A DNA stretch of 64,000 bases from Affinundibacterium seohonense (GCF_014284305.1 NZ_JACOFW010000021.1:22036-86035), one strand, 5' to 3'; positions 8,861 to 19,332 are shown, counted from the first letter of the stretch. The notes: generated by a model not told the origin, from the letters alone. Translations and numbers: made by a program.

Positions 8861-11311
8861 GTGAATCCGCTGATCCACAATCATTCTAAACGCCAGCTAC
8901 TACAGCGCCTCACCTTAGGCTTGGTCTTACTCAGCTTATTGGCGCTGTATGCCAATGAACATTGGATGAAACGTTATCTCACCATTGATCTGCATTCCAG
9001 CTCAAATGTATCGGTGATTGATGATCGTCGCCAAGGCGGCAAGAGCATCGCGCGTCTCTCCAAGACGACTAACAATGTGCGCCTTGATTGCGACATCATC
9101 CCGGGATATCAATGGCCATTTTGCGAACTCGCAATCGAGTTGGGTAATGATGTCACTGGCATCAATCTGAATCAATTTGATAGCTTACGCTTAAAGCTTC
9201 ACAGCGAGGGACCGGAGAAAGACAATCCAGTAAGAGTGTTTTTAAGGAATTTCAATCCTGCCTATTCCGTCGCCGACTCTGCCGCGACTTTGAAACCACA
9301 TGAAATCGTGTACGACCCGCAAAAAAATGCCGCGGCAGTCGAATTTCAGCTCAGTCAATTCATGGTCGCTTCATGGTGGACCCAAGAAAACCCGACCAGC
9401 ATAGAGCATCTTGGTCCGCAATTAGATCGTGTGCTCGCCATCAGTTTCACCACAGGAGGCAACGTCACGCCAGGCAAACATAGCATTACAGTTGAGTCGG
9501 CAGAATTTGTTGGATTGTGGATTTCGACTGAAAACTTCCGGCTTGGACTCATTTTTTTCTGGCTGGCGATTATTCTCGCCTATCTGGCGTGGGAATGGCG
9601 TGAGTCCAAACAAGAATTGCGGGAATCAGATCGCCTTAAAAAAGCCTTGGAGAAAAATAATGAAGAATTAGAGTCAAAGGTAGAGGAACGCACCCGTGCC
9701 TTAGCGGCAAGTAATTCTAGATTAATCGACACCCTCCAAAACCTAGAAGGAACCCGCTACGAATTAGTCGAGAATGAAAAGAACGCAGCACTTGGCGCAC
9801 TCGTTTCCGGTGTTGCGCACGAACTCAACACGCCAATCGGGAATGCGCTGCTAGTGAGCAGTACACTCTCCGATAAAGTGAGAGAATTGGAAACCATCAG
9901 TGAATCACAACTGACTCGCAAAGCACTCCGAGATTTTTTTGCAGATGCGAATCAAGGCACAGTGATGCTGCAAGAAAATCTGGAACGCGCCGCGACTTTA
10001 ATCAGCAGTTTTAAGCAACTATCAGCAGATCAACATTCTGAGCAGAGGCGGCAATTTCGACTACTTGATGTAGTTGAAGAAACCCAATTGGCAATGAATC
10101 CGCGCATTCGCCAGACATCCCATGTGCTAGCTATCGATATTCCACCAGAGCTAATAATGGATGCCTTCCCAGGCCCTTTAAGTCAGATTTTTATCAACTT
10201 CATCAACAACTCTTTATTGCATGCCTTCGAGAATATTCCCCAAGGCCACATGCTATTGAGCGCAAGAGCGTTGGACAATGACATGGTCGAGATCAAGTTC
10301 AGTGATGACGGCAATGGCATTCCCGCGAGTGTACTTCGTCGTGTTTTTGAACCCTTCTTCACCACCAAATTAGGTAAAGGCGGTAGCGGGCTTGGCATGC
10401 ATTTAGCCCATACCGTGGTAACGCAAATTTTCGGTGGAAAAATTGACATTGAATCTTTACCGGGTGAAGGTACCAGCATTCGTTTATTGCTGCCTTTAAT
10501 TGCCCCCAAAGATAATCCATACGTATTCAAATTGGGAGTGCCCAAAGACGTTCTGGAAGACTACCAATCCTTCTTAGGCGATCGCAAACTTGAACAAGTA
10601 TCAGATTTTTCGGGAGAACATAGCCGCCGCGACGTCGTTGAACTGGCTTTTTTTATTCGGGCATTCAACACCACTTTGACAAGCCATCCCTATGAGTTAG
10701 TTGCGGTTGATAGCTATGCTAATGGTCTGGAGCAATTACGCACATCGAGCATCGCTGCCCTTGCTACCACGTGCTGGCAATCCGACTTGCTTGCTTATGC
10801 CGAAGAAATTAGCATGTCAGATGCGATGATCGCCGATGGTCAATCGGTGGTGGGCATTTATACGGATCCGCACAATCAAATCGCTTTACGCTGCAAATCG
10901 CTAGACGACTTTAGACAGCTGCGTTTGGTATCAAATCGTGATTGGAGCGCAGATTGGAATACATTGACAGAACTAGGAATTAGTCATTGCGTCGATGTCA
11001 AAACATGGCGACAAATGCTGTACATGGTTAGCAGCGGCGAAGTCGACGCCCTCCTTGCACCGTTTGCGACCCATCATGAGATGGCAATTGAACTAGATGA
11101 TTGCCAGTTGGTTCCCGTGCCAGGTTTGCGCATCGCGCTGCATGGTTCACGTCATTTTGCTTGTGGAAAGTGCGCCCATTCGAACCTGCTCGCTGAAGCA
11201 ATTTTTCCTGAACTTAAACGCTACATTGATGATGGCAGCTTTGCCAAAGCATTGCGTGAATGCGGATTTATCAATACAGAGACGGCGGATTGGATTGTTT
11301 TGAATCCTTAA
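8861..11311 (+). CDS. Membrane sensor histidine kinase with C-terminal binding-protein-like domain
   Basis: Probable sensor kinase of 816 residues starting at GTG; no strong ribosome binding site is seen. A membrane helix (about 14-31) is followed by a predicted periplasmic beta-rich domain (about 35-220), a second helix (about 226-246) and a coiled coil (about 250-300). The HisKA box holds GVAHELNTPIGN with the phospho-acceptor His near residue 320. The ATPase domain has the N box INFINNSLLHAF, DDGNGIP and GKGGSGLGMHL. After about residue 550 come some 260 residues that are not a receiver domain. Their pattern (DSYANGLEQL, WRQMLYMVSSGEVDALLAP, then a basic helical end) resembles a type-2 solute-binding fold, here on the cytoplasmic side. 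No response-regulator gene is adjacent, so the partner is unknown. Confidence 0.85.
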   Translation: MNPLIHNHSKRQLLQRLTLGLVLLSLLALYANEHWMKRYLTIDLHSSSNVSVIDDRRQGGKSIARLSKTTNNVRLDCDIIPGYQWPFCELAIELGNDVTGINLNQFDSLRLKLHSEGPEKDNPVRVFLRNFNPAYSVADSAATLKPHEIVYDPQKNAAAVEFQLSQFMVASWWTQENPTSIEHLGPQLDRVLAISFTTGGNVTPGKHSITVESAEFVGLWISTENFRLGLIFFWLAIILAYLAWEWRESKQELRESDRLKKALEKNNEELESKVEERTRALAASNSRLIDTLQNLEGTRYELVENEKNAALGALVSGVAHELNTPIGNALLVSSTLSDKVRELETISESQLTRKALRDFFADANQGTVMLQENLERAATLISSFKQLSADQHSEQRRQFRLLDVVEETQLAMNPRIRQTSHVLAIDIPPELIMDAFPGPLSQIFINFINNSLLHAFENIPQGHMLLSARALDNDMVEIKFSDDGNGIPASVLRRVFEPFFTTKLGKGGSGLGMHLAHTVVTQIFGGKIDIESLPGEGTSIRLLLPLIAPKDNPYVFKLGVPKDVLEDYQSFLGDRKLEQVSDFSGEHSRRDVVELAFFIRAFNTTLTSHPYELVAVDSYANGLEQLRTSSIAALATTCWQSDLLAYAEEISMSDAMIADGQSVVGIYTDPHNQIALRCKSLDDFRQLRLVSNRDWSADWNTLTELGISHCVDVKTWRQMLYMVSSGEVDALLAPFATHHEMAIELDDCQLVPVPGLRIALHGSRHFACGKCAHSNLLAEAIFPELKRYIDDGSFAKALRECGFINTETADWIVLNP

Positions 11312-11379
11312 CTTGATTTAAGCAACATAGCAAACAACGCTTGCTAAAAACAACCAAAAATTCGACGGGAACTTGGTGT

Positions 11380-11994
11380 CTAGTCACCAACCAATTCGCA
11401 GCTCGCGCCATTACAAGCTTCCGACTTTAAGTTAAACAGTTTGTAGATATGGCAGCCCGCACAATAAGAAAACGCTGACTCCATCCAAGTAAACAATACG
11501 CATACGGCACAAATTAATTGCGTATTCAGCCCATTCCTACCAGTCCAAAATAGGAAGGCGACAACACCAGACAGTATCACCCCGATCGTCCATGCGAAAC
11601 GTTTTGGCATCGCGGAAACCCATTCAGGTTGCATATTCAAAACGCGCTGACTAATCCACGCAGAGATCAACATCGTTGGGGAATACTGCACGCCAACAAA
11701 GACTCTCAACACAAAATCAAAAAAAGAATACGTCGCAAATAAGGTAATTGGCAGAAATAACCCATAGAAGAAAGCAAGACAAAATACCCAAATTGCCGCC
11801 ATCATCGTCAATCCAGCAGATGCTCTGACTGCGCGCTCATCAACAACACCTTGGTTTAAAAACACGGCTTCAGAAATCGCATTCGCCAAATGTGGATCTT
11901 TATTAAAAACATCAAGTTCGTAAATCTTCCCAGCATATTTCACCAACTGCTTTTGGTAACCATAATTCGCCAAGGTATAAAAATGTTTGATCAT
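11380..11994 (-). CDS. DUF4395-type integral membrane protein
   Basis: A 204-residue membrane protein with a soluble N-terminal stretch of about 55 residues and four hydrophobic segments. The segment VDERAVRASAGLTM and the following FDFVLRVFVGVQYSP region match the DUF4395 family as I know it. The C-terminal part is Cys-rich (YCAGCH, then CNGASCE), which suggests a metal or redox role, although no function is established for the family. It is convergent with the kinase gene and a separate unit from the PDH operon upstream. Confidence 0.75.
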   Translation of the reverse strand: MIKHFYTLANYGYQKQLVKYAGKIYELDVFNKDPHLANAISEAVFLNQGVVDERAVRASAGLTMMAAIWVFCLAFFYGLFLPITLFATYSFFDFVLRVFVGVQYSPTMLISAWISQRVLNMQPEWVSAMPKRFAWTIGVILSGVVAFLFWTGRNGLNTQLICAVCVLFTWMESAFSYCAGCHIYKLFNLKSEACNGASCELVGD

Positions 11995-12137
11995 GATCGC
12001 GCCCTATTCACATTGTTCAGTCTAGCAAACACAGTGAGCATTCCTACTCATCTTATTTGCATAAAGAATTATCACTTGTACTGATATTCAATTTCTAAAT
12101 GAAGCGGAATTGTACAATCGCCATTTACATTTTGTCT

Positions 12138-12171
12138 AAAAAAAACCCTGATACCAAAAGAAGTATCAGGG
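12138..12171 (-). terminator. Rho-independent terminator of the aceE-aceF-lpdA operon
   Basis: Read on the minus strand, CCCTGATAC pairs with GTATCAGGG across an 8-base loop and is followed by eight T residues. It lies about 100 bases beyond the lpdA stop and before the DUF4395 gene, so it closes the PDH operon. Confidence 0.92.
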
Positions 12172-12268
12172 ATTCTCTACCAATGCATGAGCCCTAAAAT
12201 CATGAGCACTAAAACATAGCTTTCAGTTTAATTTCGATAGCGTGCCCATGTAACTCTATTGGTGCAGA

Positions 12269-14371
12269 CTATTTTTTTCGTTGAGGTGGCAAGTCTGTAC
12301 ACACACCTTTGTACACCTCAGCAGCCATTCCCATAGACTCACCCAAAGTCGGATGTGGATGTATTGTTTTACCGATATCAACAGCGTCCGCACCCATTTC
12401 GATTGCGACTGCCAATTCACCAATCATGTCACCGGCATGTGTTCCGACAATGCCACCACCGATAATTCGCTTGTTCTCAGCATCAAAGATTAACTTAGTG
12501 AATCCTTCTGCGCGACCATTCGCCACAGCGCGTCCTGAAGCCGCCCATGGGAACACACCCTTCTCGATTGCTAAGCCTTTGGCTTTCGCCTCATCTTCGG
12601 TTACGCCTACCCAAGCGACTTCTGGATCGGTGTAAGCAACAGATGGAATCACGGTCGCGTCAAAATAAGCTTTATGACCCGCCGCGGCTTCTGCAGCCAC
12701 ATGGGCTTCATGTACAGCTTTGTGTGCTAGCATAGGCTGACCAACCAAATCACCAATGGCAAAAATATGCGGTACGTTGGTGCGCATTTGCTTATCAACA
12801 TTGATGAAACCGCGATCAGTCACGATCACGCCCGCTTTGTCTGCAGCGATTTTTTTGCCGTTAGGGCTACGTCCAACAGCCACCAAGACCAAATCATAGA
12901 TTTGCGCCGCTGGAGCTGTGGCGCCTGCTTCCGCCGCTTCGAAAGTCACTTTGATACCTTCTGGAAGTGCTTCAACACCGACTGTCTTGGTCTTGGTCAT
13001 GATGTTATCGAAGCGTTTCTCATTATGCTTCTGCCAGACTTTGACCATGTCGCGATCAGCGCCCTGCATCAAACCATCCATCATTTCAACCACATCAATG
13101 CGCGCACCGAGTGTTGAATACACGGTTGCCATTTCCAAACCAATGATGCCACCACCGATGACTAACATGCGCTTTGGAATTTGACGCAATTCCAATGCAC
13201 CAGTGCTGTCGACAATACGTGGATCTTCCGGTACGAATGGCAATTTCACGACGCTAGAGCCGGCCGCAATAACCGCTTGTTTGAACTGTACAACTTTCTT
13301 GCTTCCATCGCTTGCCGTCACTTCTAAATGGTAAGGGCTAAGGAATTGACCGAGACCTTGCAACACATTGACTTTACGTGCTTTCGCCATGCCGGTTAAG
13401 CCTGTCGTCATCTTCTTCACGACGCCATCTTTGTGCGCACGTAAAGCGTCGAGATCGATTTGTGGTTTTGCAAAAGTGACGCCATGACCAGACATGCTCG
13501 CTGTCTCATCAATCACTGCAGCGACATGCAACAAAGCTTTGGATGGGATACAGCCGACATTCAGACAGACACCGCCTAAAGTCGCATAGCGCTCGACCAA
13601 AACCACATTCATGCCAAGATCTGCAGCACGGAAAGCAGCGGAGTAACCGCCAGGACCCGCGCCCAAAACCATCATGTCGCATTCCACATCGATCGCACCG
13701 CTGTATCCGGATGCAGCTGGTGCTGCAATCGTTGGTGTTGCTGGTGCAGTCTGTGCTGGAGCCGCAGGAGCCGCTACAACACTAGCCGTTGCGCCAACAC
13801 CTTCGACCAAGACTAACAAACTACCTTCGGCAACTTTATCGCCGACTTTAACTTTAATTTCTTTCACCACACCAGCGTGGCTGGATGGAATTTCCATGCT
13901 GGCTTTGTCCGATTCGACTGTGATCAAAGATTGATCAACTTTGACGGTGTCGCCGACTTTGACCATTAATTCGATGACTTCAACTTCTTTGAAATCGCCA
14001 ATGTCTGGCACTTTCACTTCAACGATACCAACCACGGCTGGTGCGCTGACGACCGGTGCTGCTGGAGCCGATGGCGCAGGCGCAGCAGCCGCTGGTGCAG
14101 CAGGGGCAGATGTTGTAACGGCAGCAGAACTTGCTGCACCTTCGAGCACGACGACTAAACTACCTTCTGCAACTTTATCACCGACTTTTACTTTGATTTC
14201 TTTCACGACGCCAGCGTGACTGGATGGGATCTCCATACTGGCTTTGTCTGACTCAACTGTGATCAAAGATTGATCGACCTTAATCGTATCACCGACTTTG
14301 ACCATGACTTCAATAATTTCAACCTCTTTGAAATCACCGATATCCGGGACTTTGACTTCAATAGCACTCAT
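12269..14371 (-). CDS. lpdA: Dihydrolipoyl dehydrogenase (PDH E3) with two N-terminal lipoyl domains
   Basis: E3 component of pyruvate dehydrogenase: reoxidises dihydrolipoyl groups and passes electrons through FAD to NAD+. The start is the ATG at 14371, 9 bases after GGAG. The longer open frame to 14452 runs through a foldback repeat and is not likely coding. The 700-residue protein has two tandem lipoyl domains (about 1-80 and 115-200), each with the lipoylated Lys in [13 protein letters not shown], joined by Ala/Pro linkers. The flavoprotein follows, with dinucleotide motif [13 protein letters not shown], redox disulfide [13 protein letters not shown] and active-site HPHPTLGE. Betaproteobacterial E3 proteins usually carry one lipoyl domain, so two is notable. 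It is last in the aceE-aceF-lpdA operon. Confidence 0.96.
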   Translation of the reverse strand: MSAIEVKVPDIGDFKEVEIIEVMVKVGDTIKVDQSLITVESDKASMEIPSSHAGVVKEIKVKVGDKVAEGSLVVVLEGAASSAAVTTSAPAAPAAAAPAPSAPAAPVVSAPAVVGIVEVKVPDIGDFKEVEVIELMVKVGDTVKVDQSLITVESDKASMEIPSSHAGVVKEIKVKVGDKVAEGSLLVLVEGVGATASVVAAPAAPAQTAPATPTIAAPAASGYSGAIDVECDMMVLGAGPGGYSAAFRAADLGMNVVLVERYATLGGVCLNVGCIPSKALLHVAAVIDETASMSGHGVTFAKPQIDLDALRAHKDGVVKKMTTGLTGMAKARKVNVLQGLGQFLSPYHLEVTASDGSKKVVQFKQAVIAAGSSVVKLPFVPEDPRIVDSTGALELRQIPKRMLVIGGGIIGLEMATVYSTLGARIDVVEMMDGLMQGADRDMVKVWQKHNEKRFDNIMTKTKTVGVEALPEGIKVTFEAAEAGATAPAAQIYDLVLVAVGRSPNGKKIAADKAGVIVTDRGFINVDKQMRTNVPHIFAIGDLVGQPMLAHKAVHEAHVAAEAAAGHKAYFDATVIPSVAYTDPEVAWVGVTEDEAKAKGLAIEKGVFPWAASGRAVANGRAEGFTKLIFDAENKRIIGGGIVGTHAGDMIGELAVAIEMGADAVDIGKTIHPHPTLGESMGMAAEVYKGVCTDLPPQRKK

Positions 14372-14396
14372 AGTATTTGCTCCGATTTTATTCTTC

Positions 14397-14473
14397 GTAG
14401 GGTGGGCATTTGCCCACCGCTTTTCGTCAAAATTTACCCTACGCGTGGGCACAAAACCGTGCCCACCCTACGC
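14397..14473. repeat. Foldback repeat in the aceF-lpdA spacer
   Basis: The 77 bases begin GTAGGGTGGGC and end GCCCACCCTACGC. Two hairpins lie inside: GGTGGGCA-TT-TGCCCACC and GTGGGCAC-AAAACC-GTGCCCAC, and the outer GTAGGGT/ACCCTAC ends can pair as well. It fills most of the gap between aceF and lpdA. It belongs to the same GTAGGGTG family as the repeat at 15818-15866. Confidence 0.85.
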
Positions 14474-14478
14474 TTTTC

Positions 14479-15795
14479 TTAAAGCATCGTCTTACGCAAA
14501 TCAGCGAGAACATCCGCCAGATATGCAGTGAATTTTGCCGCCATCGCGCCATCAATCACGCGGTGATCATAGGACAAGGACAAAGGCAACATCAAACGCG
14601 GTACGAATTGTTTACCGTCCCACACTGGCTTCATTGAAGATTTAGACAGACCGAGAATGGCGACTTCAGGTGCATTGATGATCGGTGTAAAAGCAGTACC
14701 GCCAATGCCGCCCAGAGAAGAAATCGTGAAGGTCGCACCTTGCATGTCGGCAGGTTTCAATTTGCCGTCACGAGCCTGGGCGGATAACTCGCCCATTTCT
14801 GTAGCGATTTGTGACAAGGTTTTTTGATCGGCGTTTTTGATGACCGGCACCACCAAACCATTCGGCGTATCTGCCGCGAAACCGATGTTGTAATATTGCT
14901 TCAAAATCAGGTTTTCGCCTGTCGCATCCAGAGACGCATTAAAAGCTTTGAACTTCTTCAAAGCGGCTACGCTAGCTTTGATCACGAATGCCAACATCGT
15001 CAATTTCACACCAGATTTCGCCAAGGCATCGTTCGATGATTTACGGAAATCTTCGAGACCTGTGATATCCGCTTCGTCAAATTGCGTGACGTGTGGAATC
15101 ATCACCCAGTTACGATGCAAATTCGGACCGCTGAGTTTTTTGATGCGGGACAATGGCAATAATTCAGTTGTGCCGAACTTACTGAAATCCAATGAAGGCC
15201 ACGGCAAGAGATTCATACCTGAGCCACTACCGTTGGTGTTGGCTGCAGCAACTGGTGCATTGGCAGCGCCCGCCACCACACCCTTCACGTAATTTTGTAC
15301 GTCTTGTTGAGTGATGCGACCTTTAGGTGCGGTGCCTGGTACTTTACTCAAATCGACACCGAGCTCACGTGCGAATTTGCGAATGGACGGTGAAGCGTGT
15401 GCTTTGCCTGCAGCTGCCGTGGCAACGCCTGCAATCGCTGGCGCCGCAACTGCTGGAACCGGAGCAACAACAGGGGCTGGGGCTGCAGCAGGCACTGAAG
15501 CCGGAGCCGCCGCAGGAGCTGGTGCGGCTGCAAGTGGAGCGGACGCTGCAGCAGCGCTATCGGCTTCAACAATCACGACCAAGGAACCCAAAGCAACTTT
15601 ATCGCCCACTTTGACTTTAATTTCTTTCACGACACCCGCGTGGCTTGATGGAATTTCCATACTCGCCTTATCGGATTCCACAGTGATCAATGACTGATCA
15701 ACTTTGATCGTATCGCCGACTTTTACCATCAACTCAATCACTTCAACTTCTTTGAAATCGCCGATATCCGGGACTTTGACTTCTACTGTACTCAT
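14479..15795 (-). CDS. aceF: Dihydrolipoyllysine acetyltransferase (PDH E2)
   Basis: E2 core of pyruvate dehydrogenase: transfers the acetyl group from lipoate to CoA. It has 438 residues, short for the family because it has one N-terminal lipoyl domain (residues about 1-80, Lys in [13 protein letters not shown]). An Ala/Pro-rich linker follows, then a peripheral subunit-binding domain ([17 protein letters not shown] near 145) and the catalytic domain with the active-site signature [10 protein letters not shown] near residue 410. The start ATG follows GGAGCAAACATT. The lipoyl domain is nearly identical in protein sequence to both lipoyl domains of the neighbouring E3. It lies between aceE and lpdA on the minus strand. 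Confidence 0.96.
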   Translation of the reverse strand: MSTVEVKVPDIGDFKEVEVIELMVKVGDTIKVDQSLITVESDKASMEIPSSHAGVVKEIKVKVGDKVALGSLVVIVEADSAAAASAPLAAAPAPAAAPASVPAAAPAPVVAPVPAVAAPAIAGVATAAAGKAHASPSIRKFARELGVDLSKVPGTAPKGRITQQDVQNYVKGVVAGAANAPVAAANTNGSGSGMNLLPWPSLDFSKFGTTELLPLSRIKKLSGPNLHRNWVMIPHVTQFDEADITGLEDFRKSSNDALAKSGVKLTMLAFVIKASVAALKKFKAFNASLDATGENLILKQYYNIGFAADTPNGLVVPVIKNADQKTLSQIATEMGELSAQARDGKLKPADMQGATFTISSLGGIGGTAFTPIINAPEVAILGLSKSSMKPVWDGKQFVPRLMLPLSLSYDHRVIDGAMAAKFTAYLADVLADLRKTML

Positions 15796-15817
15796 AATGT
15801 TTGCTCCACTATTTCAG

Positions 15818-15866
15818 GTAGGGTGCGCCGTGCGCACCTCGGTTTGGTGCGCACGGCGCACCCTAC
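15818..15866. repeat. Perfect 21-bp foldback repeat in the aceE-aceF spacer
   Basis: GTAGGGTGCGCCGTGCGCACC and its exact reverse complement flank the 7-base loop TCGGTTT, giving a very stable hairpin in the transcript between aceE and aceF. There is no T tract after it on either strand, so it is not a standard terminator. It may act as a mRNA stabiliser or just be a REP-like element. It is of the same family as 14397-14473. Confidence 0.88.
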
Positions 15867-15898
15867 TTTGCTATTCTTTAAAATCGCATCAACAATAA

Positions 15899-18592
15899 TT
15901 ACACAGTCACCGGATTAGGTTTATTCGGATTGATGCCATATTTCTCAATCGCTTGCGCCACAACAGAAGCAGAAATTGCACCTTCGTCCGCCAAAGTTTT
16001 CAATGCAGCGATCGCCACAAAATAGCGATTCACTTCAAAGAACTCACGCAATTTTGCACGACTATCAGAACGACCAAAACCATCAGTTCCCAAAACTTTA
16101 TAGCTACGATCTTTAGGAATAAATGCACGGACTTGTTCTGCGTAAGTACGCATGTAATCGGTGGCAACCACGATAGGGCCCGCAGTATCTTTCAGGCATT
16201 CAGCAATGTAAGGAACGCGTGGCGTATCGGTTGGATGCAACATATTCCAACGCTCAGCGTCTTGACCATCACGCGCCAATAATGTGAAGGAAGGTGCGGA
16301 CCAAATATCAGCCGCGATGCCCCAGTCGTTCATCAACAAATCAGCAGCAGCAATCACTTCACGCAGGATCGTACCTGAACCTAACAACTGCACGCGGTGT
16401 TTCGTTTGTGCTTCTGATTTCTTGAAGGAGTACAGACCTTTGATAATGCCCTCTTCTTGACCCGCTACCAAGCCTGGATGTGCGTAGTTCTCATTCATCA
16501 CAGTGATGTAGTAGAACACGTCTTCTTGGTTAGTAACCATACGACGCAAACCATCATGAATGATGACTGCAACTTCATGCGCAAATGTCGGATCGTAAGG
16601 AACGCAGTTAGGAATCGTCGATGCCATCACATGGCTGTGACCATCTTCATGCTGCAAACCTTCGCCGTTCAATGTCGTACGACCGGCTGTTCCGCCGATC
16701 AAGAAACCACGTGCACGCATATCGGCTGCGGCCCAGGCCAAGTCACCGATACGTTGCAGACCGAACATGGAGTAGTAAGTGTAGAACGGCACCATCACGC
16801 GATTATTGGTCGAGTAGGAAGTCGCCGCAGCGATCCATGAACTCATACCACCGGCTTCATTGATACCTTCTTGCAAAATCTGACCGGCTTTATCTTCGCG
16901 GTAGTACATCACCTGATCTTTATCGACAGGCTCATACAATTGACCAACTTGACTGAAAATACCGATTTGGCGGAACAAACCTTCCATACCGAAAGTACGG
17001 GATTCGTCGACCATAATAGGCACAACGCGTTGACCGAGACTGCTATCACGCAGCAAGGATGTCAAAACACGCACATAAGACGCTGTCGTGGAAATTTCGC
17101 GGCCTTCTGCGGTTGGTTCCAACATTGCTTGGAACGCAGACAATGGCGGCACCGTCAGCATTTCATCAGCTTGTTGACGACGTTGTGGCAAGTAACCGCC
17201 AAGTGCTGCACGGCGCTCTTGCAGGTACTTCATTTCTGGCGTGTCGTCAGCAGGTTTGAAGAATGGGATTGCAGGTAAATGTTCGTCGGCGATCGGCAAT
17301 TGGAAACGGTCGCGCAAAGCTTTAATTGCTTCATCATCCAATTTCTTCGTATTGTGCGCTGTATTACGCGCTTCACCGGATTTACCGAAGCCAAAACCTT
17401 TAATACTTTTCGCCAAAATAACTGTCGGTTGATCGACGCTTTCTTGTGCTACTTTAAATGCTGCGTAAATCTTATGTGGGTCATGACCACCACGAGTCAA
17501 ACGCCAGATATCGTCATCTGACATGTGCGCTACCATCGCCAAAGTACGTGGATCTTTGCCGAAGAAATTAGCACGAACATAGGCACCATCCTTAGCTTTG
17601 TAATTCTGATATTCACCATCAACGGTTTCCATCATGATCTTACGCAAAGCACCTTCTTTATCCTTCGCCAACAACTCATCCCAGCCTGAGCCCCAGATCA
17701 CTTTGACTACGTTCCAGCCAGCACCACGGAAATCTGACTCGAGTTCTTGAATAATCTTGCCGTTGCCGCGTACTGGGCCATCGAGACGTTGCAAATTGCA
17801 GTTAACCACCATCACCAAGTTATTCAACTTCTCACGGCCTGCCATACCAATTGCGCCCATGGATTCTGGCTCGTCCATTTCACCATCGCCACAGAAAGCC
17901 CAAACCTTACGCTTTTCAGTATCAGCGATACCGCGTGCATGTAAATACTTCAGGAAACGTGCTTGATAGATCGCCATCAGTGGACCAAGACCCATCGATA
18001 CCGTTGGGAATTGCCAAAAATCTGGCATCAATTTTGGATGTGGGTAAGAAGACAAACCTTTACCATCAACTTCGCGACGGAAGTGAATCAACTGATCTTC
18101 GCTCAAGCGACCTTCAAGAAAAGCGCGAGCATAAATACCAGGAGATGAGTGACCTTGGATGTAAAGCAAATCACCGCCGTGCTCTGCTGTTGGCGCGTGC
18201 CAGAAATGATTAAAACCGATACCGAGCATATTCGCCAAAGACGCGAAACTAGACAAGTGACCGCCGAGGTCGCCATCAAGACGATTCGCTTTGACCACCA
18301 TCGCCATCGCATTCCAACGCATATAAGAGCGCAGGCGTTCTTCGATTTCCAAATTGCCTGGGCAATGTGCGCCTTTATCAGCAGGAATCGTATTTACATA
18401 AGCTGTATTGCTAGAGAACGGGATATTCGCGCCACGACGACGCGCCAGATCCATCATGCGTTCCATCAAATAATGCGCGCGATCCGGACCTTCCGTATCG
18501 ATCACTGACTCTAAAGCGTCGAGCCACTCATTGGTCTCGATCACATCAGGGTCATTCACGGCTTGCGCCAAAATTTGGTCTATTTGTGACAT
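15899..18592 (-). CDS. aceE: Pyruvate dehydrogenase E1 component, homodimeric type
   Basis: Thiamine-diphosphate enzyme that decarboxylates pyruvate and acetylates the E2 lipoyl group, feeding acetyl-CoA to the TCA cycle. At 897 residues it is full length for the homodimeric family. The ThDP motif begins GDGEMDEPES near residue 230, and the conserved N-terminal region TPYVNTI-like (NTAYVNTIPADKG) is present. The start ATG follows GAGGAGACCGT. It is first of three minus-strand genes (aceE-aceF-lpdA), and the promoter should lie in the 740-base region upstream. Confidence 0.97.
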   Translation of the reverse strand: MSQIDQILAQAVNDPDVIETNEWLDALESVIDTEGPDRAHYLMERMMDLARRRGANIPFSSNTAYVNTIPADKGAHCPGNLEIEERLRSYMRWNAMAMVVKANRLDGDLGGHLSSFASLANMLGIGFNHFWHAPTAEHGGDLLYIQGHSSPGIYARAFLEGRLSEDQLIHFRREVDGKGLSSYPHPKLMPDFWQFPTVSMGLGPLMAIYQARFLKYLHARGIADTEKRKVWAFCGDGEMDEPESMGAIGMAGREKLNNLVMVVNCNLQRLDGPVRGNGKIIQELESDFRGAGWNVVKVIWGSGWDELLAKDKEGALRKIMMETVDGEYQNYKAKDGAYVRANFFGKDPRTLAMVAHMSDDDIWRLTRGGHDPHKIYAAFKVAQESVDQPTVILAKSIKGFGFGKSGEARNTAHNTKKLDDEAIKALRDRFQLPIADEHLPAIPFFKPADDTPEMKYLQERRAALGGYLPQRRQQADEMLTVPPLSAFQAMLEPTAEGREISTTASYVRVLTSLLRDSSLGQRVVPIMVDESRTFGMEGLFRQIGIFSQVGQLYEPVDKDQVMYYREDKAGQILQEGINEAGGMSSWIAAATSYSTNNRVMVPFYTYYSMFGLQRIGDLAWAAADMRARGFLIGGTAGRTTLNGEGLQHEDGHSHVMASTIPNCVPYDPTFAHEVAVIIHDGLRRMVTNQEDVFYYITVMNENYAHPGLVAGQEEGIIKGLYSFKKSEAQTKHRVQLLGSGTILREVIAAADLLMNDWGIAADIWSAPSFTLLARDGQDAERWNMLHPTDTPRVPYIAECLKDTAGPIVVATDYMRTYAEQVRAFIPKDRSYKVLGTDGFGRSDSRAKLREFFEVNRYFVAIAALKTLADEGAISASVVAQAIEKYGINPNKPNPVTV

Positions 18593-19332
18593 ACGGTCTC
18601 CTCGTTAATTAATCTTAAATTCGCAATTGACATTCGTCATCTACATTAGCTGAATTCACCTGTATTCATTGCTACTTTTTCATTATTTTAGACGGCAGCA
18701 TTTTTACATTGCTTCGTCACTTTGCGTCAATTTTCTAGCTTGTCTGAAATACGCCAAAAGCTCAATGAATTTTAGGTCTGAATTTTAAAACTGAAGCATT
18801 CTAACAGCAGTTTTCGCAAATTTCAAATTACGATATGTGATTTCATAATGTGATATTTGTGTCGCAGCGCAACATACGCAACCGCTGTCTTTTTACTATT
18901 TTTTTAGAAAATACGGCTCGATTTTTACTTGAGTCAATCGCGCATTGACAGCAAGAAAATTGACATAAGATTGACATTGCTGCAATCGATCACTGATAAA
19001 ACACGTTCAAAAGAGGATCAAAACCGGGCATTTTTTGTATGCCGTTTTCTTGCGCGATAAAATTTGAATCTCGCACGCCACTGACAAGCACCCGCTTCCA
19101 AGCTTATTCCATATAAATTAATTAAAGACTGAAATACCGAAAGTAAAAGCTGAACCGTGAGCATTGCACTGGTTTTTCAGGCGATTGAACAGGTTTTTAG
19201 CTGCAATTCCGAATGAAAAAGCCCACCATCCTTTATAATCACGCCTTACCCTTTCTTTGCAATCTTGGCTCAACTGAAGTTAACTAGTAAGCAATTAACC
19301 TCATTCCCAGCCACTTTTCCGAGTCCAATATC
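18593..19332. other. 740-base divergent intergenic region between aceE and folD
   Basis: AT-rich region with no credible gene. It must hold the aceE promoter (minus strand) and probably a folD promoter (plus strand). The heptamer ATTGACA occurs three times at 18944, 18959 and 18970. The last includes TTGACA (18971-18976), which is 18 bases from GATAAA (18995-19000) and could be a plus-strand sigma-70 promoter. A GTGATTTCATAATGTGATAT stretch near 18838-18857 may be a regulator site but matches none I can name. Confidence 0.4.

Noticed and set aside
14372..14452. 27-codon N-terminal extension of lpdA
   Set aside because: It runs through the foldback repeat, has no family likeness, and a good ribosome binding site supports the ATG at 14371.
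15311..15697. Ala-rich open frames antisense to the aceF linker
   Set aside because: They result from the GC-biased Ala/Pro linker repeats on the other strand.
19026..19056. Weak hairpin with T-rich flank considered as a terminator of a small RNA
   Set aside because: Only five to six pairs, and the transcript from the nearest promoter candidate would be about 50 bases.
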